From contig NZ_NOIG01000003.1 in assembly GCF_002245625.1 (NCBI RefSeq), forward strand, positions 103,760 to 167,759: a DNA stretch of 64,000 nt. Reading direction: 5' to 3'. How positions within the stretch are numbered: the first letter of the stretch is position 1; every line of letters starts with the position of its first letter. Below, one piece after another: positions 1 through 8,777 of the stretch. A model generated the notes under the pieces. The model searched no databases, was not told the DNA's origin, and saw nothing but the letters and a program-made list of their open reading frames with translations. This DNA is from Acidovorax kalamii. Its GTDB lineage: Bacteria > Pseudomonadota > Gammaproteobacteria > Burkholderiales > Burkholderiaceae_C. A program made the position numbers and the translations under genes.

Positions 1-1
1 C

Positions 2-2293
2 TGCGCGGGCACGCCCGTGGGCACCAGCGGCAAAAGCAGCAGCGTGACCATCGAACGCACCACCTTCGGCATCCCGCACATCTCCGCGCAAGACCCGGAG
101 ACCCTGGCCTACGGCGTGGCCTATGCCTATGCGCAGGACAACGTCTGCATGACGGCCGACCAGCTGGTGACCGCACGTGGCCAGCGCAGCAGCCACTTCG
201 GCGCCAAGACCATCGGCCTGCTGGGCCGCCGCTACATCCCCAACGAACAGATCGACCTGTTCATGGCCGCCCATATGGACGACGCCCTGCTTGCGCGCAG
301 CTGGGCCCGCGCCAGCGCCCAGGTGCAGAGCATGGCGCGCGGCTACGTGGCGGGCTACAACCGCTATCTGGCCGACAACGCCGCCACCCTGCCCGACGCC
401 TGCCGGGGCAAGCCCTGGGTGCAGCCCATGACGCTGGCCGAATACCGCCGCATGGCCGAGGTGGTGGCCGTGCAGGCCGGCATTGCCGCGCTGGCCGATG
501 GCATGCTGGGTGCGCAGCCCCCTGCCGCCAAGGCCGCCCAGGCACCCGCCCCTGACGTGAATCTGGCCGATGCCGCCCAGGCCATGCGCGACGTGGGCCT
601 GCTCGACTCGCCCCTGGGCTCCAACGCCTGGGCCTTTGGCAAGGACGTGACGGCCAACGGCAGCGGCATGCTGCTGGGCAACCCGCATTTCCCCTGGAGC
701 GGCCCCAACCGCTTCTACGAGATGCACCTCACCATCCCCGGCCAGATGGACGTGATGGGCGTGGGCATCGGCACCTATCCCATGGTCTCCATCGGCTTCA
801 ACAAGGACGTGGCCTGGTCGCACACCGTGTCCACCGGCAAACGCTTCACGCTGTACGAACTGGCCCTGGTGCCGGGCGACGCCACCAGCTACCTGGTGGA
901 CGGCAAGCCCGAGAAGATGACCGCCCGCAAGGTCAGCGCCCAGATCCCCGGCGCCGATGGCCAGCCCCAGACCCGCGAACACACCGTGTGGAGCACCCGC
1001 TGGGGCCCGCTGGTGGTGGTGCCCCGCGCGGGCCTGGGCTGGACCGACAAGACCGCCTACGCCCTGCGCGACGCCAACACCGGCAACACCCGCATGATGG
1101 ACGCCGCCCTGGCCTTTGCGCGCGCCACCTCGGTGGGCGAGATGCACAAGGCCCATGCCTCGCTGGGCCTGCCCTGGGTGAACACCCTGGCGGCCGACCG
1201 CCACGGCCGCGTGCTCTACACCGACACCAGCGTGGTGCCCGATGTGGACGCCGCCCAGCTGGAACGCTGCGCCCCCAGCAAACCCGCCGCCGCGCTGCGC
1301 GGCGCAGCGGGCCTGGTGGTGCTGAACGGCGCACGCGCCGACTGCGCCTGGCGCGAAGACAGCGCATCGCCCGTGCCTGGCCTCATCCCCATGGGCCGCA
1401 TGCCCGTGGCCCTGCGCAATGACTGGGTGCAGAACAGCAACGACAGCTTCGTCTACACCCACCCCACGCAGAAGTTTGAAGGCATCTCGCCCCTGGTGGG
1501 CGACGCCAGCCTGACCCGCCCCCGCACCCGCGCCAGCCTGGCCGAGATCCCCGAGATGCTGGGCCGGGGCAAGGTCACCTTGCAGGCCATGCAGGACCAG
1601 CTGTTCCAGAACCGCAACTTCATGGCCCAGGTGGTGGTGCCCGACCTGCTGGCCGCCTGTGACAAGGCGCCCACGGCCGAATCCCGCGATGGGTGCGCGG
1701 CCCTCAAAGGCTGGGACCGCCGCAACAACGTCGATGCCCGCGGCGCCCATGTGTTCCGCGAGTTCTGGCGCACCGCGCGCAACATCCCCGGCGTGCACCG
1801 CGTGCCCTTTGACTCTGCGCAACCCGTGGCCACCCCTGCAGGCCTGAAGATGGACGACGCCGCCACCGCCGCCAAGGTGTGGGAGGCGCTGGACGGCGCC
1901 GTCAAGGCCATCCGCACCAGCGGCTACACGCTCGACGCCACTCTGGGCAGCGTGCAGCGCCCGGCCATCACCGAAGAACCGATTGCACTGCACGGCGGCG
2001 AGGAGTTTGAAGGCGTGCTCAACAACCTGGGCCGACAGGAGCCCGCGCCCATCAACAAGGCAGGCCTGCGCATCGACTACGGCACCAGCTACGTGCAAAC
2101 CGTGACCTTCGACGCCAAGGGCCCGGTGGCCCAGGCCATCCTGGCCTACGGCCAGTCCACCAACCCTGCATCGCCCCACGTCAACGACCAGATGCGCGAG
2201 TTCTCGGCCAAGCGCTGGCACACCCTGCCCTTCCACCGCGACGACGTGGTGAAGGCGCGCGTGGGCGAGCCGCTGCGGCTGGTGCGGCCTTGA
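2..2293 (+). CDS. Penicillin-amidase family acylase (acyl-homoserine-lactone acylase-like), 5' end cut by window
   Basis: N-terminal nucleophile hydrolase that cleaves amide-linked acyl chains; the nearest relatives I recognise are quorum-quenching AHL acylases and aculeacin acylases. The motif GSNAWAFG, with the TCC serine codon at 620-622, is the expected autoprocessing site and nucleophile at the start of the beta chain; about 200 residues before it form the alpha chain. The reading frame runs in from the window edge: residues CAGTPVGTSG precede the first GTG at 17, and a Cys there followed by a polar stretch suggests a lipoprotein cleavage site, so the true start lies outside. Convergent with the response regulator at 2417. 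Family is confident; substrate (AHL or another acyl amide) is inferred. Confidence 0.85.
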   Translation, partial: CAGTPVGTSGKSSSVTIERTTFGIPHISAQDPETLAYGVAYAYAQDNVCMTADQLVTARGQRSSHFGAKTIGLLGRRYIPNEQIDLFMAAHMDDALLARSWARASAQVQSMARGYVAGYNRYLADNAATLPDACRGKPWVQPMTLAEYRRMAEVVAVQAGIAALADGMLGAQPPAAKAAQAPAPDVNLADAAQAMRDVGLLDSPLGSNAWAFGKDVTANGSGMLLGNPHFPWSGPNRFYEMHLTIPGQMDVMGVGIGTYPMVSIGFNKDVAWSHTVSTGKRFTLYELALVPGDATSYLVDGKPEKMTARKVSAQIPGADGQPQTREHTVWSTRWGPLVVVPRAGLGWTDKTAYALRDANTGNTRMMDAALAFARATSVGEMHKAHASLGLPWVNTLAADRHGRVLYTDTSVVPDVDAAQLERCAPSKPAAALRGAAGLVVLNGARADCAWREDSASPVPGLIPMGRMPVALRNDWVQNSNDSFVYTHPTQKFEGISPLVGDASLTRPRTRASLAEIPEMLGRGKVTLQAMQDQLFQNRNFMAQVVVPDLLAACDKAPTAESRDGCAALKGWDRRNNVDARGAHVFREFWRTARNIPGVHRVPFDSAQPVATPAGLKMDDAATAAKVWEALDGAVKAIRTSGYTLDATLGSVQRPAITEEPIALHGGEEFEGVLNNLGRQEPAPINKAGLRIDYGTSYVQTVTFDAKGPVAQAILAYGQSTNPASPHVNDQMREFSAKRWHTLPFHRDDVVKARVGEPLRLVRP

Positions 2294-2310
2294 GCGGCTC
2301 CACGGCCAGA

Positions 2311-2371
2311 AATTTGAAGGCTTTTAGGCTTTTACCGCCCGTCCATCATAGCTTGATAGCTATCAAAACAT
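2311..2371 (+). repeat. Dispersed ~60 bp repeat, intergenic copy
   Basis: AT-richer segment between convergent genes containing GGCTTTTACCGCCCGTCCAT, then ATAGCTTGATAGCTATCAAA. It matches the order GGC(C)-TTTT, GCGC/CGCC, CCATC, TAGCTATCAAAA seen in nine other copies in this window. Orientation + is defined as ending in the TAGCTATC box. Confidence 0.7.
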
Positions 2372-2416
2372 GAGCAAATACTTCTACCCGCTTCTCGCTG
2401 CGGGCGGAGGCCTGGC

Positions 2417-3877
2417 TCAGCGCAGCCCCAGCCGCGTGAGCTTCTTGACCAGGCCCACGCGCGAGATGCCCAGGCGGCGGGCGGCTTCGGACTGGTTGCC
2501 GCCTGCGGCGGCCAGGGTGTCGCGCACCATGCGGGTTTCCAGCTCGGTCAGGGCGGCGTCCAGCGGGCCGGTGCCTGCGGGGGCTGGGGAGGTTTCAGTG
2601 CCAGGTGTCGGAGCCTCGGTCGCCATGTCGCCGCTGGCCAGTTGCAGCAGGGGCGCGTCCACCTCGCGCTCTGGGGGCATCAGCAGCGCACCGGCGGATT
2701 CGACCACCGCTTTCAGCTCGCGCACGTTGCCGGGCCAGTCGCGTGCCATCAGCCAGGCCAGGGCATCGGCCGACAGCCGGGCGTTGTGTGCCACGCGGTG
2801 CAGAAAGCGCGTGGCCAGCAGCGGGATGTCGGCGGGGCGTTCTGCCAGCGAAGGGGTGCGCAGCACCACGCCCTTGAGACGGTAGAACAGGTCTTCGCGG
2901 AAGCTGCCTTCGCGCACCATGGCCTCCAGGTCGCGGTGCGTGGCGGCCACCACGCGCACGTCGGCGCGCTTTTGTGCGCGGCCGCCCACGGGCACAAAAG
3001 TGCCCTCCTGCAGAAAGCGCAGCAGCTTGACCTGCATGGGCGGGGGCATTTCGCCCACTTCGTCCAGAAACAGCGTGCCGCCGTGCGCGGCCTCCACCAG
3101 GCCCGCCTGGTCGCGGTAGGCGCCGGTGAAGCTGCCCTTCATGTGGCCGAACAGCTCGCTCTCCAGCAGCTCGGCCGACAGCGCGCCGCAGTGGATGGCC
3201 ACAAACGGCGCGGTACGGCGTGCGCTGTGGGCATGCAGGGCGCGGGCCACCAGCTCTTTGCCCGTGCCCGTGGGGCCCAGCACCAGCACACTGACCTGGG
3301 TGGGCGCCACACGGCGCACCAGCGCGCGCAGCTGCACCGTGGCCGTCGCCTGGCCCACCAGACCCATGTCGTCCAGCCCCTGTGCATCCAGCGCCTGCCC
3401 GGCCCGCAGCGTTGCCAGCTCGGCATCCAGGCGGGCCTTGTGCAGCCCGCGCGCCACCACAAAACGCAGCATGTCGGGGTCGATGGGTTTGGTGAGGAAG
3501 TCCCAGGCGCCCAGTTCGGTGGCGCGCAGGGCCAACGCGTGGTCGCCATGGCCCGTCAGCACCACCACGGGCACGGGGGCAAAGCGCGGGATCAGCTCCA
3601 GCCCCCTCTCGGGGTCCATGTGCGGGGGCATGGCCAGGTCCAGCAAGACCAGCTCGGGGCGGCGCTGGGCAAAGGCGGCCAGGGCCTGCACACCATCGCC
3701 CGCCAGCGTGACCTCGTGGCCCAGGTTGCGCAAGAAGGCGCCCCCCAGGCGCTGGAAAGCGGCTTCGTCGTCCACCAGCAGCACATGGCCGTGGCCTGGC
3801 GCGCTGGGGGTATCAGCGCCACCCGCGATGCTCTGCGCAGGCGGGTGGCCGGAGGGTTCGTGGAAGGCTTGGTTCAT
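2417..3877 (-). CDS. NtrC-family sigma-54-dependent response regulator
   Basis: 486 aa. Receiver domain at about 31-150 with acidic pair DD at 36-37 and phosphoacceptor D80; AAA+ domain with Walker A GPTGTGKE, the sigma-54 contact loop as GSFTGA (a Ser variant of GAFTGA) and Walker B GTLFLDEVGEM; C-terminal Fis-type helix-turn-helix ending NQSEAARRLGISRVGL. It should activate sigma-54 RNA polymerase when phosphorylated. The ATG overlaps the stop of the upstream kinase by 4 bp (ATGA), so the two are translationally coupled partners. Its likely target is the divergent DUF4166 operon, which has a sigma-54-like promoter. The layout resembles PrsK/PrsR exosortase regulators, but no PEP-CTERM gene is present here. 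Confidence 0.93.
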   Translation of the reverse strand: MNQAFHEPSGHPPAQSIAGGADTPSAPGHGHVLLVDDEAAFQRLGGAFLRNLGHEVTLAGDGVQALAAFAQRRPELVLLDLAMPPHMDPERGLELIPRFAPVPVVVLTGHGDHALALRATELGAWDFLTKPIDPDMLRFVVARGLHKARLDAELATLRAGQALDAQGLDDMGLVGQATATVQLRALVRRVAPTQVSVLVLGPTGTGKELVARALHAHSARRTAPFVAIHCGALSAELLESELFGHMKGSFTGAYRDQAGLVEAAHGGTLFLDEVGEMPPPMQVKLLRFLQEGTFVPVGGRAQKRADVRVVAATHRDLEAMVREGSFREDLFYRLKGVVLRTPSLAERPADIPLLATRFLHRVAHNARLSADALAWLMARDWPGNVRELKAVVESAGALLMPPEREVDAPLLQLASGDMATEAPTPGTETSPAPAGTGPLDAALTELETRMVRDTLAAAGGNQSEAARRLGISRVGLVKKLTRLGLR

Positions 3878-5721
3878 GGGGCGGGTGTGCGAGGAAAGCG
3901 CAGCGTGAAACAGGTGCTCCAGGGCGCACGCTCGGTCAGCGCCACCGTGCCGCCGTGGGCCGCCATGGTGCGGGCCACGATGGCCAGGCCCAGCCCGGTG
4001 CCGCCCGGGCTGCGCGAGGCAAAGGGCTCAAACAGCCGGTCGCGGATTTCGGCGGGCACGCCGGGGCCGGCGTCGCACACATGCAGCAGCACGGCGGTGG
4101 AGGTGGTTTCGGCGTCGATGTGCACGTGGCTGTGGGTGGGGGTGTGGGCGGCCGCCGGGGCTGTGGCATCGCTGCCGGGGGCGGTGGCCGTGCGCGCGTT
4201 TTCAAACAGGTTGGTCAGCGCCTGGTCCACACGGCGCGGGTCGGCGCGCAGCCACAGCGGTTGGTCCAGCCCCGGCCCGAAGCTCACATCGGGCAGGCGC
4301 ATGGCGGCGTTGCGCACCTGGGCTGCCAGGTCGATGGTGCTGGGCGCCAGCGTCCAGGGCTTGGCAAAGTCCAGCAGGTCGTGCGTGAGGTGCGCAATGC
4401 GGGCCACCTGCTCGGCCACTTCACGCCGGGTGTCGCCCGGCGCAGCGGCCACCGCCATGGAGATGATGTTCAGCGGGTTGCGGATGTCGTGCGCCACCGT
4501 GGCCGCCAGGGCCCCCAGCTCGGCCAGGCGGGCCTGCAGCTGGCGTTCGCGCTCACGGGCGGCAAACTGCTGGGCCTGCTCCACACGCTCGGCAGCCTCG
4601 GCCACCACGGTGCCAAACAGCTCGGCCACATGGCGCGGCCCGGGGGGCGCGGCATCCCAGCCCTGCAGCGACACGGCCCAGCCATCGCCCTCGCGGCCAC
4701 ATACCAGCTGCGGCGTGCTGCTGGAGGCGGGCGGGGCATCGCCAATGTGGACCTCGACCTGCGTGCCGGTGCGTGCGCTGAGCAAGGCGGCGGCCTGTTC
4801 GCCCAGGGCCTGGGGCGTTTCGGCCGACCCCAGCGTGCGGCGCCAGGCGGCCAGGTCAGCGGCCGACACCTCGGCGCCCGGGTACACCAGCCGCTCGGCC
4901 ACGCGCCGCACGGGGCCATTGAGCGCGAGCACACTGGCCGCCACGGCCAGGCCGCCCAGCCAGCGCGACTCCAGTGGCAACAGCGGCGTGAGCGCCACCA
5001 CCACCAGCCCCAGTGCCAAAAGCAGCGCCCACACCAGGGCACGGCGCGCCCAGGCATTCGCCACAAACACCCCATAGCGCAGGATGCCGTACACCAAAAT
5101 CAGCGAATAAAACGGCAGGCCCAGCAGCGGAAACGGGTAGATCGGCCAGTCCAGCACCGCAATGCCATAGCCCGCCAGGCACAGCAGGCCCCACAGGCAG
5201 GATGCGGTGACGGCCGCAATCTGCCGGAACTTCTGCCCGTCACCCAGGCGGCGTGCGCGCAGCAAGGCATGCAGCAGCACCCACACCCCGCCGATACCCA
5301 GGATGACCCAGGCCATGCTGGCCACCACTCCCACCTCATCAGCCACCGCAATCCAGCCGATGTCGCGGTGGTGCACCAGGTGCGCGGGCACCAGCAGGAT
5401 GGAAACCACCGAGGCACCACCGCCCAGCGCATAGGCAGCCGCCACACCCCAGCGCCCCAGATCCACACGGCAGAACACGGTGCAGAAGTGAAAGAACAGC
5501 GCCGACGTGAAGGGCGCCGTGGCCAGCAGGCGCATGGCCACCGGTTCTGTTTCAGGGCCGATCCAGTTGGGCAGCTCGTTGCCCACCATCCACATCGAAA
5601 TGCCGGTCAAGAAGGCCGCCAGCAGCCGTGCACCCGCCACGCGGTCGGCCCAGGCCAGCAACAGGGCGGCCAGCACCAGGGTTTCGAGCACAGAAAACCC
5701 GAGGACGGCGTGGATCAGCAT
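3874..5721 (-). CDS. Membrane sensor histidine kinase, 7TM-type sensor
   Basis: 615 aa from the ATG at 5721; an in-frame start 174 bp further upstream would add a tail with no membrane character. About seven to eight hydrophobic segments fill residues 1-270 (HisKA_7TM-like), followed by a poorly conserved GAF-like stretch, then HisKA with H411 in the box AHDIRNPLNI, and an HATPase domain with DAGPGVP and GGTGLGLAI. It autophosphorylates and passes phosphate to the NtrC-type regulator encoded immediately downstream with a 4 bp overlap. The ligand is unknown; the sensor is membrane-embedded rather than periplasmic. No strong Shine-Dalgarno is visible before 5721, so the start is moderately sure. 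Confidence 0.88.
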   Translation of the reverse strand: MLIHAVLGFSVLETLVLAALLLAWADRVAGARLLAAFLTGISMWMVGNELPNWIGPETEPVAMRLLATAPFTSALFFHFCTVFCRVDLGRWGVAAAYALGGGASVVSILLVPAHLVHHRDIGWIAVADEVGVVASMAWVILGIGGVWVLLHALLRARRLGDGQKFRQIAAVTASCLWGLLCLAGYGIAVLDWPIYPFPLLGLPFYSLILVYGILRYGVFVANAWARRALVWALLLALGLVVVALTPLLPLESRWLGGLAVAASVLALNGPVRRVAERLVYPGAEVSAADLAAWRRTLGSAETPQALGEQAAALLSARTGTQVEVHIGDAPPASSSTPQLVCGREGDGWAVSLQGWDAAPPGPRHVAELFGTVVAEAAERVEQAQQFAARERERQLQARLAELGALAATVAHDIRNPLNIISMAVAAAPGDTRREVAEQVARIAHLTHDLLDFAKPWTLAPSTIDLAAQVRNAAMRLPDVSFGPGLDQPLWLRADPRRVDQALTNLFENARTATAPGSDATAPAAAHTPTHSHVHIDAETTSTAVLLHVCDAGPGVPAEIRDRLFEPFASRSPGGTGLGLAIVARTMAAHGGTVALTERAPWSTCFTLRFPRTPAP

Positions 5722-5826
5722 GCAAGAACCGATGGGGGGGGAGCGCTGCGCATGGCGGAGACCTGTTCCTGGGGTTAACGGTTTGGGCTGCGCGCACTGT
5801 AAACCAAGTATGCAGGTCGGTCTGCT

Positions 5827-5841
5827 GATTTCAATGAAATC
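5827..5841. promoter_or_regulatory. Perfect palindrome upstream of sigma-54-like promoter
   Basis: GATTTCA-A-TGAAATC, seven-base arms around one base, located about 50-65 bp before the predicted transcription start of the DUF4166 gene. This is the usual place for an NtrC-type enhancer site. A second inverted repeat follows at 5844-5856. Binding by the adjacent regulator is inferred. Confidence 0.5.
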
Positions 5842-5843
5842 AA

Positions 5844-5856
5844 GCACTTGCAGTGC
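5844..5856. promoter_or_regulatory. Second inverted repeat, candidate activator site
   Basis: GCACT-TGC-AGTGC, perfect five-base arms, just downstream of the 5827-5841 palindrome. It lies between the divergent kinase gene and the DUF4166 gene. It could be a second activator half-site or coincidental. Confidence 0.35.
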
Positions 5857-5866
5857 ATTCAGCACC

Positions 5867-5882
5867 TGGCCCGGGTTTCGCA
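5867..5882 (+). promoter_or_regulatory. Sigma-54-like -24/-12 promoter
   Basis: TGGCCCGGGTTTCGCA fits the sigma-54 pattern TGGCACG-N4-TTGCA with two mismatches. The essential GG and GC are present with exactly 10 nt between them. Predicted start of transcription is near 5893, 26 bp before the ATG at 5919. An NtrC-type activator gene lies just across the intergenic region. Confidence 0.55.
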
Positions 5883-5918
5883 ATAGGGAGTGCAACCGCC
5901 ACTCTTGCCCAGCCCGCC

Positions 5919-6614
5919 ATGTTTGCCCTTTTCAACCCCGCCCCTCGCCCTTGCGATGCCGCCCCGGCCCACCCCGCCACCGCGTTGGACCTGCGCGCCA
6001 TGGTGGGCGCCGCAGCCTGGGCGCGCCTGCCCGCCGCTGTGCAACGCCGCTTTGGCACCGCACATGCCGATGTGGCCTATGAAGGCCAGATGGACCTGCG
6101 CTGCTCGCTGGTCGGCCATGTCTATGCCGCGCTGACCCGGGCTTGGGGTGGCCCACTGACCCACATCAACACCACCGCCCTGCCCGCCACCGTGCGCGTG
6201 AGCGGCAACGGGTGCGGTGGCGTGGTGTGGGAGCGCTGCTTTCACACCAGCACCGACAGCGGCGCGGGCCGCACCGTGCGATCCACCAAGGAGCTGGGCC
6301 CCGATGGGCGCCTGCTGGAGCGCACCGACGGGGGCCTGGCCATGTCGCTGGATGTGCTGGAAGAAGACGGCGCGCTGGTGTTTCGCAGCCGCCGCTTCTG
6401 GTGGGTGCGGGGGCGCCTGCGCATCCCCGTGCCTGCCCTGCTGACCCCAGGCACCTGCCGCGTGGCGCACACCGACCTGGGCGGCGGGCAGTTCCGCTTC
6501 ACGCTGAGCATGGTGCACCCCTGGTGGGGGGAGACCTTCCACCAGTCCGGGGTGTTCACCGACCCCTGCACCGAACCCGCCAGCCCTGACTATTCTTCTT
6601 TGAACGCACTTTGA
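5919..6614 (+). CDS. DUF4166 domain protein
   Basis: 231 aa from the ATG at 5919. I recognise the C-terminal half as DUF4166: the VWERCF segment, the E(L)GPDGRLLERTD region, FRSRRFWW, and the end segment HPWWGETFHQSGVF. In other bacteria DUF4166 is often fused behind a Rossmann-fold NAD(P)-binding enzyme; here the partner is the separate epimerase gene starting 16 bp downstream. No signal peptide or membrane segment is visible, so it is probably cytoplasmic. The biochemical role is unknown. It is the first gene of the unit read from the sigma-54-like promoter at 5867. Confidence 0.8.
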   Translation: MFALFNPAPRPCDAAPAHPATALDLRAMVGAAAWARLPAAVQRRFGTAHADVAYEGQMDLRCSLVGHVYAALTRAWGGPLTHINTTALPATVRVSGNGCGGVVWERCFHTSTDSGAGRTVRSTKELGPDGRLLERTDGGLAMSLDVLEEDGALVFRSRRFWWVRGRLRIPVPALLTPGTCRVAHTDLGGGQFRFTLSMVHPWWGETFHQSGVFTDPCTEPASPDYSSLNAL

Positions 6615-6630
6615 ACAAGGACACCCGACC

Positions 6631-8127
6631 ATGAGTGCCATGACCCCCGTTTTTATGCTGCTCTCCGTCCAGGCCGCCATGGGCGCGTTTGACAACTGGT
6701 GGCACCACGAGCTGCAGGCCCGCCTGCCCCATCGCCCATCGGCCCGGTATGAGCTGGCGCTGCATGCGGCGCGCGAGGCGATCTATGGCGTCGTCTTTTT
6801 CGGGCTGGCCTGGTTTGCATGGCATGGCGCCTGGGCCGCATTGATCGCGGCGCTGTTGCTGACCGAGCTGGGTATCACCCTGGCGGATTTTCTGGAAGAA
6901 GACCGCACCCGGCGCCTGCCCCCGCTGGAGCGGGTGCTGCACACGCTGCTGACCATCAGCTACGGCCTGTTCCTGGGGCTGATGGCGCCCGTGCTGTGGA
7001 GCTGGCTGCAGCAGCCCACCGCCCTGGTCGTGGCGCCCCATGGCTGGGTGTCGTGGCTGTTTACCGCGTTTGCGCTGGGGGTGTGGGCCTGGAGCGTGCG
7101 CAACCTGCGCGCCGTGTTGCGCCTGCGGCGTGCGGCGGCAGCACCTGCAGCCGAGCCCCAGGCTGTGCCGGGCGACAGCCAGCACCACACCGCCCCCGCC
7201 ACGCTGGTCACCGGCGCCACGGGGTTCGTGGGCAGCGCCCTGGTGGCGCAGCTGCTGCAGGGTGGCCAGCGCGTGATCGTGCTGACGCGCGATGTGCTGC
7301 AAGCCCGCGCCAGCCTGGGCCCGGGCGTGTGGGCGGTGGACACGCTGGATGCGATCCCGCCAGAAACCCCCATCGACGCGGTGGTCCAGCTCGCCGGGGC
7401 GCGGGTGCTGGGCATGCCCTGGACGGCTGCGCGCAGGCGTGTGCTGTTGGCCAGCCGGGTGGACACCACCATGGCCGTGGTCGCGCTGATGCGGCGCCTG
7501 CACCACCGCCCCCGGGTGCTGGTCAGCGCATCGGCCGTGGGGTTCTATGGCGCATCGCCCAACGCCTCGATGGAGCCGCTGGATGAGAACGCGCCACCGC
7601 GCCCGGGCGAGTTCCAGTCCGACCTGTGCGCCGCCATCGAGCACGAGGCCCGGCGCGCCGAAGCACTGGGTGTGCGCGTAGTGCGCCTGCGCCTGGGGGT
7701 GGTGCTGGGCAACGGCGGTGGTGCCTACCCGATGCAGGCGCTGAGCGCCCGCCTGGGCCTGGGCGCCGTGCTGGGGCATGGCCGCCAGGCCGCGCCGTGG
7801 ATCCACCTGGCCGATGCGCTGGGGCTGATCCGGTTTGCGCTGGCACGCAACGATGTGCAGGGGCCCATCAACGCGGTGGCGCCCGGTGCCGTGCCGCAAC
7901 GCAGTTTTGTGCAGGCCCTGGCCGCGTCGTTCGGGCAGCGCGTGTGGCTGACCATGCCGGCCGCCCCGTTGCGCTGGGCGCTGGGCGAGATGTCCACCTT
8001 GCTGCTGGACGGGCAGAACGTGGTGCCCCAGGCGGCGCTGGCCCTGGGTTACCAGTTCGTGCACCCCGATCTGCCAGGTGCCCTGCGGGACCTCGCAGGA
8101 ACTCGCACAGAGACTGAGGCGCGGTAA
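6631..8127 (+). CDS. Membrane-domain fused TIGR01777-type NAD(P)-dependent epimerase
   Basis: 498 aa, AAGGA Shine-Dalgarno about 9 bp before the ATG. Residues 1-165 carry roughly four hydrophobic segments; residues about 190-498 are an extended SDR of the TIGR01777 (YfcH-like) type: nucleotide loop TGATGFVGSALV, VQLAGARVLGMPWT, SASAVGFYG, and the C-terminal DUF1731 part with PLRWALGEMSTLLLDGQNVV. The usual family member is about 300 aa and soluble, so the N-terminal membrane module is an addition. Downstream of and probably co-transcribed with the DUF4166 gene. Substrate unknown; the membrane part suggests a lipid-linked or membrane-confined substrate, which is inference. Confidence 0.85.
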   Translation: MSAMTPVFMLLSVQAAMGAFDNWWHHELQARLPHRPSARYELALHAAREAIYGVVFFGLAWFAWHGAWAALIAALLLTELGITLADFLEEDRTRRLPPLERVLHTLLTISYGLFLGLMAPVLWSWLQQPTALVVAPHGWVSWLFTAFALGVWAWSVRNLRAVLRLRRAAAAPAAEPQAVPGDSQHHTAPATLVTGATGFVGSALVAQLLQGGQRVIVLTRDVLQARASLGPGVWAVDTLDAIPPETPIDAVVQLAGARVLGMPWTAARRRVLLASRVDTTMAVVALMRRLHHRPRVLVSASAVGFYGASPNASMEPLDENAPPRPGEFQSDLCAAIEHEARRAEALGVRVVRLRLGVVLGNGGGAYPMQALSARLGLGAVLGHGRQAAPWIHLADALGLIRFALARNDVQGPINAVAPGAVPQRSFVQALAASFGQRVWLTMPAAPLRWALGEMSTLLLDGQNVVPQAALALGYQFVHPDLPGALRDLAGTRTETEAR

Positions 8128-8147
8128 TGCAGCGGCCGGGTGGCAGG

Positions 8148-8777
8148 CTACGGCGCCCGGCCCCACCCCAGCGCCACATGCTGCAGCAGCATGATGGTCT
8201 TGCCGTCCTGGATCGTGCCGTTGGCAATGCCTGCCAGCGCGTCGGCCAGCGGCATCTCGATCACCTCGATGTCCTCGCCCTCCCCCTCCAGGCCGCCCCC
8301 GCTGCGGATGCGGTCGCCGGGTTCGTATTCGGCGATGAAGAAGTGCAGCTTTTCCGTCACCGAGCCCGGGCTCATGTACGCCTCGAACACCTTGCGCGGC
8401 TGGCGCACGCGGTAGCCGGTTTCTTCCTCGGCCTCGCGGCGGATGCAGGTTTCGGGGTCGTCACCGTCGAGCAGGCCTGCGCAGGTCTCAATCAGCAGGC
8501 CGTCGGCGCAGCCATTGAGAAAGGCGGGCAGCCGGAACTGGCGGGTGAGCACCACCATGCTGCGGCGCGGGTCAAACAGCAGCAGCGCGGCGCCGTTGCC
8601 CCGGTCATAGGCCTCACGGCTCATCGTCTGCCATTGGCCGTCGCGCCTGCGCAATGAGCAGGTGACCTTGCGCAGCACATACCAGTTGTCGGAGAGCACC
8701 TGCACATCCAGCAGCTTCACGTGCTCGGTGCGGGCGTTCAGCTCGGCGATGGGGATATCGGGCACGGGGCGGATCAT
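8148..8777 (-). CDS. nudK: GDP-mannose pyrophosphatase-type Nudix hydrolase
   Basis: 209 aa. Close in order and motifs to E. coli NudK: YDRGNGAALLLFD, VLTRQFRLPAFLNG, the Nudix box with REAEEETGY, EAYMSPGSVTEKLHFFIAEY, and the end region DGKTIMLLQH. NudK hydrolyses GDP-mannose and related nucleotide sugars in the cytoplasm. The first Glu of the Nudix box consensus is Asp (GLLDGDDPE). Its ATG overlaps the stop of the upstream DUF4406 gene by 4 bp, so the two form one transcription unit. Convergent with the epimerase gene, 20 bp apart. Confidence 0.88.
   Translation of the reverse strand: MIRPVPDIPIAELNARTEHVKLLDVQVLSDNWYVLRKVTCSLRRRDGQWQTMSREAYDRGNGAALLLFDPRRSMVVLTRQFRLPAFLNGCADGLLIETCAGLLDGDDPETCIRREAEEETGYRVRQPRKVFEAYMSPGSVTEKLHFFIAEYEPGDRIRSGGGLEGEGEDIEVIEMPLADALAGIANGTIQDGKTIMLLQHVALGWGRAP

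Noticed and set aside
2642..5077. Long plus-strand open frame across the two-component genes
   Set aside because: Mirror of the minus-strand regulator and kinase genes; no family motif, low-complexity Arg/His/Gln-rich product typical of antisense frames in high-GC DNA.
2417..5721. PrsK/PrsR exosortase regulators
   Set aside because: The kinase-regulator layout is similar, but no exosortase or PEP-CTERM gene is near and the GAF domain is not convincing.
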